A stretch of 20,114 nt of DNA from a virus. The stretch spans positions 1 to 20,114 of IMG/VR virus record IMGVR_UViG_3300037153_000181; one strand, given 5' to 3'. Positions 6,804 to 13,082 of the stretch are shown here, in pieces. Each line of letters begins with the position of its first letter. Position 1 is the first letter of the stretch. The notes beneath the pieces were generated by a model. The model did not search any database. It worked only from the letters and a program-made list of their open reading frames with translations, and was not told where the DNA came from. Position numbers and translations under genes: made by a program.

Positions 6804-6834
6804 TCCCGGGCCGGTACACCACCCCGGCCCGGGA
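6804..6834 (+). terminator. 11-bp GC hairpin upstream of the recA-like gene
   Basis: TCCCGGGCCGG (6804-6814), loop TACACCACC, CCGGCCCGGGA (6824-6834): a perfect 11-bp stem. No T-tract follows. It may end transcripts from upstream or from the 6724-6752 promoter, or act as an attenuator before the separate TAGGCT box at 6850. Confidence 0.5.
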
Positions 6835-6849
6835 CACTTCGCGTTGGCC

Positions 6850-6864
6850 TAGGCTCGTCGGGTG
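6850..6864 (+). promoter_or_regulatory. TAGGCT -10-like box 6 nt before GTG (leaderless promoter)
   Basis: TAGGCT (6850-6855) is followed by CGTCGG and then GTG 6862. No Shine-Dalgarno at the usual distance. The expected -35 position lies in the hairpin right arm and shows no match. Confidence 0.45.
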
Positions 6865-7932
6865 ACCGCCCACCACATCCCCGAGATCGACGCTGCCATC
6901 GAGGCCGCCAACAAGAAGCGGCCCGGCCTGCTCCGCTACGCCAGCGACCTGCCCACGTTCCGCCGGGTCAGCACCGGGAGCCTCGCCTACGACCTTGCCC
7001 TGGGCGGTGGCTGGCCGCTGAACGTGTGGAACGAGATCGTCGGCCTGGAGAGCCACGGCAAGTCCGTGATGGCCTCCAAGACCCTGGGCCGGGCGATGAT
7101 GCGCGACGACGACTACAGGGCCCTGTGGATCGCCTCAGAGGACTTCAACGCCGAGTGGGCCCGGGTGCTGGGCATGAACACCGATCGCACCGTGCTGGCC
7201 GTCACGAACGTCATGGAGGAGGCGTACGAAACCATCATCGACGGCCTCGACTCGAAGCTGTACGACGCCATCGTGCTCGACAGCTACCCGGCGCTCGTGC
7301 CCTCGGCCGAGATGGAGGCCAAGATCGAGGAGTGGCAGGTGGGGATCGGTGCACGCCTCACCAACAAGCTGATGCGGGTGAGTACCGGACGCCAGCGCCG
7401 GGAGGAGGGCGAGCGGGACTGCCTGTGCCTGATCATTAACCAGTGGCGGGACAAGGTCGGCGTGATGTTCGGGGACCCGCGCACCACGCCAGGGGGGAAG
7501 GGCAAGAACTTCTCCTACTTCACCCGGGTCGAGGTCGTCAGGGACGGGTGGATCGAGCGCAACAAGGTGAAGGTCGGCCAGGTCATGAAGATTCGGACGA
7601 TGAAGAACAAGACGGCACCGCCATCCCGGGTGGCCCAGGTCGACTTCTACTTCGACAACGCCTTCCCGTTCGTGGCCGGCGACTACGACACCGTCCAGGA
7701 GGTCTGGAACATCGCCACCACCTACGACGTGATCACCCGCCGGGGCAGTCGCTACGACTACGGCGGGCAGACCTGGGTCGGCAAGGAACCGGTGCTCCAG
7801 TCGCTGCGTGAAGACCTGGAGCTACGAGCAGCCGTCGATAGCGAGGTAAGGAAGCTCGTCCTCGCTGGCGTGCACGAGCCCCCACCTGTCCCCGCCGACC
7901 CGCCGGCCAAGCGCCGCCGGGTCAAGAAGTGA
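6862..7932 (+). CDS. recA: RecA-like recombinase
   Basis: 356 residues from GTG 6862. Walker A is GLESHGKS (61-68), at the same place as in E. coli RecA. E93 (WIASEDFN) matches the catalytic glutamate, and Walker B is AIVLDSYPAL (D140). GGKGKNFSYFTRVEVVRDGW and TMKNKTAPPSRVAQVDFYF match the RecA core segments usually written 'GG.alkFyaSvRl.irr' and 'vvKNKvapPfk..ef.i'. The C-terminus ends in a basic PAKRRRVKK tail instead of RecA's acidic one. It should form ATP-dependent filaments on ssDNA and exchange strands, working with the SSB-like protein and the nucleases downstream. Its gene is coupled to the Hjc-like gene by a GTGA overlap. Confidence 0.93.
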   Translation: MTAHHIPEIDAAIEAANKKRPGLLRYASDLPTFRRVSTGSLAYDLALGGGWPLNVWNEIVGLESHGKSVMASKTLGRAMMRDDDYRALWIASEDFNAEWARVLGMNTDRTVLAVTNVMEEAYETIIDGLDSKLYDAIVLDSYPALVPSAEMEAKIEEWQVGIGARLTNKLMRVSTGRQRREEGERDCLCLIINQWRDKVGVMFGDPRTTPGGKGKNFSYFTRVEVVRDGWIERNKVKVGQVMKIRTMKNKTAPPSRVAQVDFYFDNAFPFVAGDYDTVQEVWNIATTYDVITRRGSRYDYGGQTWVGKEPVLQSLREDLELRAAVDSEVRKLVLAGVHEPPPVPADPPAKRRRVKK

Positions 7933-8273
7933 AGCCGTGGGAGCAACAGGAGCGGGACCTGGCCCGGCGCCGTGGCGGTGCCCGCACGCCCGGGAGCGGC
8001 AGCGGCTGGCGGCAGCGCAACGACGTCCGGGAGGGCCGCTCGATCCGCTGGGAATGCAAGCAGACGAGTGGCGTCGCTATCTCTGTCAAGCGGGTGGTGT
8101 GGAGCGAGTTGCGGAAGAACGCGATGATGGCTGGGGAGATGCCAGCCCTGGCCCTACGCATCGGTGACTACGACTTGGTCGTAATCTCACAAGATGACTT
8201 CGACTCCCTCCTCCCGCCGAGTGCCAGCGAGCCTGAGCCCCGACGCCGCCGAGGCGCTGGCTCGGGAAGCTGA
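7929..8273 (+). CDS. Hjc-like PD-(D/E)XK nuclease, probable Holliday junction resolvase
   Basis: 114 residues from GTG 7929 (GTGA overlap with recA). The N-terminal basic segment RRRGGARTPGSGSGWRQRND resembles the 'R.p.SGa...k.D' start of small junction resolvases and VRR-type nucleases. The active-site pattern is D32 ... W-E42-C-K44, that is D-x9-E-x-K. A helix follows (WSELRKNAMMAGEMPALALR) and a closing strand YDLVVISQDD. This small size and layout fit phage and archaeal Hjc-like enzymes that cut branched DNA. Position behind recA fits that role. The C-terminal 20 residues are low-complexity. A general phage nuclease cannot be excluded. Confidence 0.7.
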   Translation: MKPWEQQERDLARRRGGARTPGSGSGWRQRNDVREGRSIRWECKQTSGVAISVKRVVWSELRKNAMMAGEMPALALRIGDYDLVVISQDDFDSLLPPSASEPEPRRRRGAGSGS

Positions 8274-8274
8274 C

Positions 8275-8586
8275 ATGGGCTACGACACCGACACGGGTGA
8301 CAGCATCGGCAAGCGCCTGATCAACAGCACCGACGCCCAGTTGTGGGCGCACCTGTTCGAGGAGCAGTTCGGCGGCGGCGACTGCCCCGACGAGGCCACC
8401 ATGCTGACCTGGTTCGCCAACGCCCTGGAGACGGGGCGCAACGCCGGGCGCAAGGAGACGTGCCCGCACACGTACACGAAGCTGGCCGACGACCTGTACG
8501 TCTGCCGCACGTGCGGCACGGTGATCGAGGACGAGCCCACCCTGGAGGAGCACTTCAAGGCTGGGTTCGATGAAGCCCGTGAGTGA
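8275..8586 (+). CDS. Small zinc-ribbon protein
   Basis: 103 residues from ATG 8275, directly after the preceding TGA (8271-8273) and with GGGAAG just upstream. An earlier in-frame ATG at 8194 would overlap the Hjc-like gene by 80 nt and is less likely. The middle is acidic and helical (AQLWAHLFEEQFGGGDCPDE). The C-terminal part has CPHTYTKLADDLYVCRTCGTVIED: a Cys-Pro-His, then CxxC, which is a zinc-ribbon-like pattern. Function unknown; DNA or protein binding is inference. Confidence 0.7.
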   Translation: MGYDTDTGDSIGKRLINSTDAQLWAHLFEEQFGGGDCPDEATMLTWFANALETGRNAGRKETCPHTYTKLADDLYVCRTCGTVIEDEPTLEEHFKAGFDEARE

Positions 8587-8825
8587 TGAGCGAGTGGTGC
8601 GACCACATCCTGACGACGACGTACTCGCGACCTTGGCGGCGCCTCTTCCGCAAGACCTACTGGCTGCGGTGCTGGTACTGCAACCTCCGGGTGGAAGAGC
8701 CCCACGTCTCTTGTCGGAAGGTGGGCCATCACCTCGTGCGGGTGTACGGCGACGGCCTCATCCACATGAAGGGCAACGCACGCTGCACGCAGTGCGGGAG
8801 GACAGGGGTGATCAAGAGTGAGTGA
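8586..8825 (+). CDS. Small cysteine-rich (zinc-binding) protein
   Basis: 79 residues from ATG 8586 (TGATG overlap with the previous gene); GTG 8583 is the alternative and adds one residue. Visible motifs are EWCDHIL near the N-terminus, LRCWYCNLRVEEPHVSC in the middle and RCTQCGRTGVIK at the C-terminus, so two CxxC pairs plus further Cys/His. A tryptophan- and arginine-rich stretch (RPWRRLFRKTYWLR) suggests nucleic-acid contact. I know no function. It is one of five small CxxC proteins spread through the replication region. Confidence 0.65.
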   Translation: MSEWCDHILTTTYSRPWRRLFRKTYWLRCWYCNLRVEEPHVSCRKVGHHLVRVYGDGLIHMKGNARCTQCGRTGVIKSE

Positions 8826-9081
8826 GTACGGCGATCTTTGTAGAGAGATCCGAGAGTACAAGCGGAGGAAGCGAGGTGAGCGAGAGCCGAAGATGATGCG
8901 GGACTATCAAGCTGCCCTCGAAGATCTCGGGTTCGAGGTGCTGCCAGTCGATGGGAACCGACTGGACTTCGTCTTCCGTGGGCGTCGGGTCTGGTTCTAC
9001 CCCTTCAAGCAGTGGGCTACGGGACCAAGCATCGAGGACTGCCGGGGGTGGTCCAATCTGCGGAGACAGTTGGTGACGTGA
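8818..9081 (+). CDS. Small phage protein of unknown function
   Basis: 87 residues from GTG 8818, 8-nt overlap with the previous gene, with GGAGG further upstream. The N-terminus is a charged helix (REIREYKRRKRGEREPK). The rest is mixed: YQAALEDLGFEVLPVDGNRLDFVFRG and WFYPFKQWATG, then RGWSNLRRQL. Short proteins with a final 'DGRG..nLl.qL'-like element are frequent in phages and remain unannotated. GC of the first 60 nt (8821-8880) is about 53%, lower than its neighbours. Its stop overlaps the Cas4-like start (GTGA). Confidence 0.65.
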   Translation: MSEYGDLCREIREYKRRKRGEREPKMMRDYQAALEDLGFEVLPVDGNRLDFVFRGRRVWFYPFKQWATGPSIEDCRGWSNLRRQLVT

Positions 9082-10076
9082 CCGAACGCCGTCTGGTCCG
9101 CCCGACCGCCCTCAGACGGCTCCGTGACACCTACCGGGACAAGGGCGTGGTGTTGCCAGCGATGGCACGCCACGTCATGAAGTCGGCCGGCGACGATCCG
9201 GAGCGCTCGACGGACCACATGCATCCGAGCGAGATGTCCAAGGCGGAGTGGTGCTCGCGCCACGACTTCTACCGGATGATCGGCACGCCGATCGAGAAGG
9301 CCGGCGCACGCAACCCGAGCTTCCGCATGGAGAACGTGTTCGCAGAGGGCCACGCCATCCATAGCAAGTACCAAAGATGGCTATGGGAGATGGGAGTGCT
9401 GTGGGGCGACTGGCTCTGCTTGGAGTGTGGTCACCGCTACGGCGCCCTCTCCCCGACCAAGTGCCAGTTCTGTCTCAGCGAGCGCCTGGCCTACCGAGAG
9501 GTCCCGCTGCGCCACAACAACTACCGCATCGAGGGGCACTCGGACGGCGCCGTGCACGACCTGGAGGGTTGGTCCGGCCTCATCGAGATCAAGAGCATCG
9601 GCGTCAACACGTGGCGCTTCGACGCGCCGCTGCTGTGGAACCGGTACCAGGACGGCGAGTCGGCAGAGAACATCTGGATGGGGATCAACCGACCGTTCGG
9701 CAGCCACATGCGCCAGGGTCAGTTGTACCTGTGGATGGCGTGGCCCCGGTACGAGCAGATCCTGTTCATCTACGAGAGCAAGTTCCACCAGCAGACCAAG
9801 GAGTTCCTGGTGGACTACAACAAGAGCCTGATCGAGCCGATCTTGGAAGATGCTCGTGACGTCTCGTACGCATTGAAGAAGGGCACACCACCGCCCCGGC
9901 CCGGCTGGGCCGAGGACGCCGCCGTCAGGGGGTGTCAGGGCTGTGAGTATCGGAGAACATGCTGGGAACTGGGGGCCAAAGGTGGCAAGAGTAAGACGAG
10001 TGAAGCGGCGGCCCCAATCGTCGTCATCAACGGGGTCGGTGGCCCGAAGCGGCGCCGCGCCCTTCGGAAGACCTAG
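9078..10076 (+). CDS. Cas4-like Fe-S PD-(D/E)XK exonuclease with inserted zinc ribbon
   Basis: 332 residues from GTG 9078 (GTGA overlap). The nuclease core shows H92 (AEGHAIH), D156 (IEGHSDGAV) and E170-x-K172 (GLIEIKSI), the RecB/Cas4-type active site. C59 (EWCSRHDFYR) with C286, C289 and C295 (CQGCEYRRTC) gives C-xn-C-x2-C-x5-C, the spacing that holds a 4Fe-4S cluster in Cas4 and AddB-type nucleases. An extra CLECGH ... CQFC pair (C114, C117, C129, C132) sits between H92 and the catalytic Asp and looks like an inserted zinc ribbon. Phage enzymes of this family trim DNA ends during recombination. No CRISPR array or cas1/cas2 is present, so a CRISPR role is not supported. An ORF start at 9012 would lie inside the previous gene. 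Confidence 0.88.
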   Translation: MTERRLVRPTALRRLRDTYRDKGVVLPAMARHVMKSAGDDPERSTDHMHPSEMSKAEWCSRHDFYRMIGTPIEKAGARNPSFRMENVFAEGHAIHSKYQRWLWEMGVLWGDWLCLECGHRYGALSPTKCQFCLSERLAYREVPLRHNNYRIEGHSDGAVHDLEGWSGLIEIKSIGVNTWRFDAPLLWNRYQDGESAENIWMGINRPFGSHMRQGQLYLWMAWPRYEQILFIYESKFHQQTKEFLVDYNKSLIEPILEDARDVSYALKKGTPPPRPGWAEDAAVRGCQGCEYRRTCWELGAKGGKSKTSEAAAPIVVINGVGGPKRRRALRKT

Positions 10077-10479
10077 CTTCGAGGTACCTGACATCCCGCA
10101 CGACCTGACGATGATCAACGACGAACGGTTGATGCAGTTGTTCAGCGAGTACGTGCAGTGGCAGAACTTCGCCGCCACCGAGGCCGCGCTGGCTGAGGTC
10201 GAGGAGGAGAAGGCCGAAGCTGCGGTGCGTCGGATCGAGGCCGAAGGTCTGATCCTGGCGCCGTCCAACGCCAAGGTCACTGACACCAAGGCGGCGATCA
10301 ACACCACCGTGGTGATGAAGGAGGCCCGGGACCGGGTGCTCGATGCCTACGCCCGGCGCAAGCTCACCGTGGTGATGCGGGACAACTGCGAGCGCACCGC
10401 TGCCCTCCTGAGCAGGGAGTTGACCCGGCGTGTGGGTGGCGGCGACCTGAACCGGAGGCAGATGCGATGGCAGCCCTGA
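10039..10479 (+). CDS. Conserved actinophage helical protein, function unknown
   Basis: 146 residues from GTG 10039; GTG 9982, GTG 10000 and ATG 10111 are alternatives, so the start is uncertain. The body is almost all helix and charged: MINDERLMQLFSEYVQWQNF, then AEVEEEKAEAAVRRIEAEG, then YARRKLTVVMRDNCERTAAL and LLSRELTRRVG. This looks like a coiled coil or helical hairpin. Proteins of this form lie next to recombination nucleases in actinobacteriophages, without a known function. Its 5' end overlaps the Cas4-like gene by up to 95 nt depending on the start, and its 3' end overlaps the RuvC-like gene by 13 nt. No catalytic motif is visible. Confidence 0.68.
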   Translation: MARSGAAPFGRPSFEVPDIPHDLTMINDERLMQLFSEYVQWQNFAATEAALAEVEEEKAEAAVRRIEAEGLILAPSNAKVTDTKAAINTTVVMKEARDRVLDAYARRKLTVVMRDNCERTAALLSRELTRRVGGGDLNRRQMRWQP

Positions 10480-11036
10480 GCCAGGTGCTGGCCTTCGACC
10501 CCGGCTTGAAGGGAGCGCTGTCCTGGGTCGACCAGGCCGGCAACCTGATCGATGTGGTGGACATGCCGGTGGTCAACGGCGAGGTCAACGCGCAGATCAT
10601 GCGGACCCTCATCCTGGAGCACGGCGACGTCGAGGCGGCGCTGGTCGAGAAGCAGCAGGCGTACCCGAAGCAAGGCGTGTCGTCCTCGTTCAAGACCGGC
10701 ACCGGCTACGGCATCATCATCGGCTTGCTCGCCGGGCTCCAGATCCCCACGTTCTTCTGGCCGGCCAGCCAGTGGAAGAAGTACATGAAGCTCAGCCGGG
10801 ACAAGGAACTCTCCCGCCAGCGAGCACTTGCTAGGTGGCCCTTCCAGACCGACCTGTTCAAGTTGAAGAAGCACGAGGGTCGAGCAGAGGCCGCGCTGTT
10901 CGCTGCGTCCTGGTTCATGTCGAAAGAACGCAATCAGTTGCTAGGAACTCTCCCGCCACCGATGCCTCGGCGCAAGCTGATACGTCGCTATCCAGACAAC
11001 CACCTGGCTACTGTGGATGGGCTGGAGCACACCTAG
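10467..11036 (+). CDS. RuvC-like Holliday junction resolvase
   Basis: 189 residues. ATG 10467 has GGAGG (10454-10458) at 8-nt spacing. The RNase H-like fold is seen in VLAFDPGLKGALSWVD (D11), then LVEKQQAY (E61) and HEGRAEAALFAASWF (H136, E137, E141). The order D ... E ... H/E-x3-E matches RuvC, where the last two acids are normally Asp; here both are Glu, which keeps the charge. The conserved middle KTGTGYGIIIGLLAGL and ASQWKK also fit RuvC ('G...G.....a'; 'p..vK'). It should cut four-way junctions in replication or packaging intermediates. It is the second junction-type nuclease in the window. Confidence 0.85.
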   Translation: MAALSQVLAFDPGLKGALSWVDQAGNLIDVVDMPVVNGEVNAQIMRTLILEHGDVEAALVEKQQAYPKQGVSSSFKTGTGYGIIIGLLAGLQIPTFFWPASQWKKYMKLSRDKELSRQRALARWPFQTDLFKLKKHEGRAEAALFAASWFMSKERNQLLGTLPPPMPRRKLIRRYPDNHLATVDGLEHT

Positions 11037-11045
11037 GGAGCACTG

Positions 11046-11330
11046 ATGGAGAACGAGACACCCCCATACCTCATGCGTGTGTCCGCCTCCTCTTCCCCCC
11101 AGTCGGTGGCCGGCTCGATCCGGGCCATCATCTTCGAGAACGGGCAGATGCCCGTGATCCGAGCCATCGGTGCCGGCGCAGTCGGGCAGGCGTGCAAGGG
11201 CATCGCCATCGCTCGGGGCTTCGTCGCAACGAGGGGGATGGATCTCGCCGTGACCATCGGGTTCGAGACGGTGCCCGGTGATCAGGGCCAGGAAGTGTCA
11301 GCGCAGGTCTTCCGACTCTTCGCGAGGTAG
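11046..11330 (+). CDS. spoVS: SpoVS family protein (Alba-like fold)
   Basis: 94 residues; ATG 11046 has AGGGAG 6 nt upstream. The sequence follows B. subtilis SpoVS along most of its length: LMRVSASSSPQSVAGSIRAI against 'LKVSAKSSPNSVAGALAGV', then IRAIGAGAVGQACKGIAIAR and GFVATRGMDLAV against 'IQAIGAGALNQAVKAVAIAR' and 'GFVAPSGVDLIC'. The family is small (about 86 residues), has an Alba-like fold and is involved in sporulation control in firmicutes; nucleic-acid binding is proposed from the fold. A phage copy is unexpected. Position between the resolvase and the tail-fibre genes does not reveal its task. The comparison with SpoVS is from memory, but the match is long and specific. Confidence 0.9.
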   Translation: MENETPPYLMRVSASSSPQSVAGSIRAIIFENGQMPVIRAIGAGAVGQACKGIAIARGFVATRGMDLAVTIGFETVPGDQGQEVSAQVFRLFAR

Positions 11331-11332
11331 CC

Positions 11333-13081
11333 GTGCCCACCTACCCGAGCCTCTACCGGGCCAAGGCCACCAACGTCACGGGCCTGGCCGTGATGGCCTT
11401 GATCCCCCAGGTGTTCGGGGAGGCGCCCGTCACGGTCACCCGCTTCCTCGGGTTGAAGCCGCTCAGCGGTGGCTTCGGGTGGGTGTTCTTCGAGGGTGGC
11501 AACCCTGAGTTCCCAGTGTGGGCAGCAGCAGGGACCGACATCGTCATCGGGCCCGGCGGCATCGACGGCGTGCAGACCATCGTCCCCGGCCCCGGCATCG
11601 GGGTCGACGCCACCGACCCCTTCCATCCCACGGTCAGCAACGTCGGCATCATCGACATCACGGGTGGCACCAACGTCTCGGTCGACAAGACCAACCCTCG
11701 CAACCCGATCATCAACGCAGCCGGCGGCTCGGGTGGCGGCACCGACGAAGTCTGGATCGGTGCCGACGACCCGATCATCGACCACCCCAGCATCGAGCTT
11801 TGGTACGACACCGACGACGACTACACCGCCGTCGACCGGGCGAACTTCTGGAACTCGGCGTGGGGTGTGCTCGCCACGGCCAAGGCCACCGCCTCCTCGT
11901 GGAACAACGCCACGGCCACGCTCACCACCATCACGGTGACGACGGGCTCCAACTTCATCCAGGCGCACCTCTACCCGACCCGCAAGTACCGCCTCTACTG
12001 GCAGTGCCAGGTGACGTCGACCGTGGCCGGCGACCAGATGGTCATCCAGCCGGTGGTCAACGGGGCGACGTACCCGGAGAACAACGTCGTTCGCATCGGC
12101 GCGGCGAACACGGGTGAGTTCACGTGGTTCGAGTCGTACTACTCGCCGCCCACCGAGGGCGACTACCAGATCTGGATGGCGGGCCGGCGTTCGTCGGGCA
12201 GCACCGGCACCGTCTCGGTCTTCAACATCGGCAACGCCCCGATGTGGCTGCTGATCGAGGACATGGGGCCGCTCTCCCCGGCGGCGGTCAACCCTCCCAC
12301 GGGCCAGCCGCAGATCGCCACCGCTGGCAACGCGCTGGGCATCGTGGCGGTCGGTTCGTTGAAGGCGTCGCCCGTGACTGGCGTGGTGAGCACGCCCACC
12401 GACGTCACTAACCCGATCTCGTTCACTACGGTGACCGGGAGGCGGTACCGGCTTCGCTTCAATGCTCGTGCCGTGGTTGGCTCGGCGGCGAACTCCTGCG
12501 TGCTGAACCTCTACATCGACAGCACCTTCGTTGGCGACGTCTACACGATGATCCCGGCGTCGAGCTACAACCATGTGCCGCTGGAGTGGGTCTTCAACGG
12601 CGATGGTGGGACGCACACCTACAACGTCGCCATCAGCAGCGGTGTGACCACGACGATGTACACCGATGGGGGGAGTTGCTATTTCTACATCGAGGACATC
12701 GGTCCGAACACGACCCCGGCGTTGCCGCTGCCCGCTGTTTCCGACGTGGTGTGGCTCCCGTTGTCACCGGCCACGGGCTGGGCAGCGCCTGGCGGCGCCA
12801 CCGAGTGGCCCGTCTCCGTCAGCAAGGTGGGCGACCAGGTCCGCATGCGCGGCTCGGTCCAGCGAACCACTGGTGCGATCGGCAACACGATCTTCCAACT
12901 CCCGGCGGGGTTCTACCGCACCGACGTGTTCATCCGGCTCAGCGGTGGTGGCTTCGAGGTCGGTGGCACGCCCTACGTGTGGCGGGCTGACCTCGCGACG
13001 GGCGGTGGCCTCGTCATCACTGGGTGCAGCAGCGCCTCCTCGAACTACTTCACCTTCAACGGCGTGACCTGGACGGTGTGA
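11333..13081 (+). CDS. Tail-fibre-like / minor tail protein with two beta domains
   Basis: 582 residues from GTG 11333 (GAGG 4 nt upstream). Residues 1-65 end in a FGWVFFEGGNPEFPVW segment that resembles OB-like domains of phage baseplate proteins. Residues 86-130 hold two short repeats, GPGIGVDATDPFHPTVSN and GTNVSVDKTNPRNPIIN, typical of fibre shafts. After a linker (DEVWIGADDP) come two beta-rich domains, about 170-313 and 322-457, each ending in IEDxGP. The C-terminal region (about 470-582; WPVSVSKVGDQVRMRG, LPAGF) resembles fibre tips. The domains are shared with the next gene. A role in host adsorption is inferred from domain style, as there is no match I can name. GC and codon use do not differ from neighbours. 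Confidence 0.75.
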   Translation: MPTYPSLYRAKATNVTGLAVMALIPQVFGEAPVTVTRFLGLKPLSGGFGWVFFEGGNPEFPVWAAAGTDIVIGPGGIDGVQTIVPGPGIGVDATDPFHPTVSNVGIIDITGGTNVSVDKTNPRNPIINAAGGSGGGTDEVWIGADDPIIDHPSIELWYDTDDDYTAVDRANFWNSAWGVLATAKATASSWNNATATLTTITVTTGSNFIQAHLYPTRKYRLYWQCQVTSTVAGDQMVIQPVVNGATYPENNVVRIGAANTGEFTWFESYYSPPTEGDYQIWMAGRRSSGSTGTVSVFNIGNAPMWLLIEDMGPLSPAAVNPPTGQPQIATAGNALGIVAVGSLKASPVTGVVSTPTDVTNPISFTTVTGRRYRLRFNARAVVGSAANSCVLNLYIDSTFVGDVYTMIPASSYNHVPLEWVFNGDGGTHTYNVAISSGVTTTMYTDGGSCYFYIEDIGPNTTPALPLPAVSDVVWLPLSPATGWAAPGGATEWPVSVSKVGDQVRMRGSVQRTTGAIGNTIFQLPAGFYRTDVFIRLSGGGFEVGGTPYVWRADLATGGGLVITGCSSASSNYFTFNGVTWTV

Positions 13082-13082
13082 T

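Noticed and set aside
6753-7439. Open frame of 228 codons starting TTG at 6753 over the recA-like gene
   Set aside because: Its product is arginine/glycine-rich without any pattern, and it shadows the recA-like gene, which has all family motifs; the frame is a by-product of high GC.
8194-8274. Earlier start (ATG 8194) for the zinc-ribbon gene at 8275
   Set aside because: It would overlap the Hjc-like gene by 80 nt, while ATG 8275 directly follows the upstream stop and has a GGGAAG ribosome-binding sequence.
9078-10076. CRISPR-Cas system suggested by the Cas4-like nuclease
   Set aside because: No repeat-spacer array and no cas1 or cas2 is visible; Cas4-like nucleases occur widely in phage recombination modules.
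11282-12616. Long minus-strand frame (444 codons) opposite the first fibre-like gene
   Set aside because: The product is a low-complexity string of R, V, D and G, typical of an antisense shadow of high-GC coding DNA; no start signal or motif is present.
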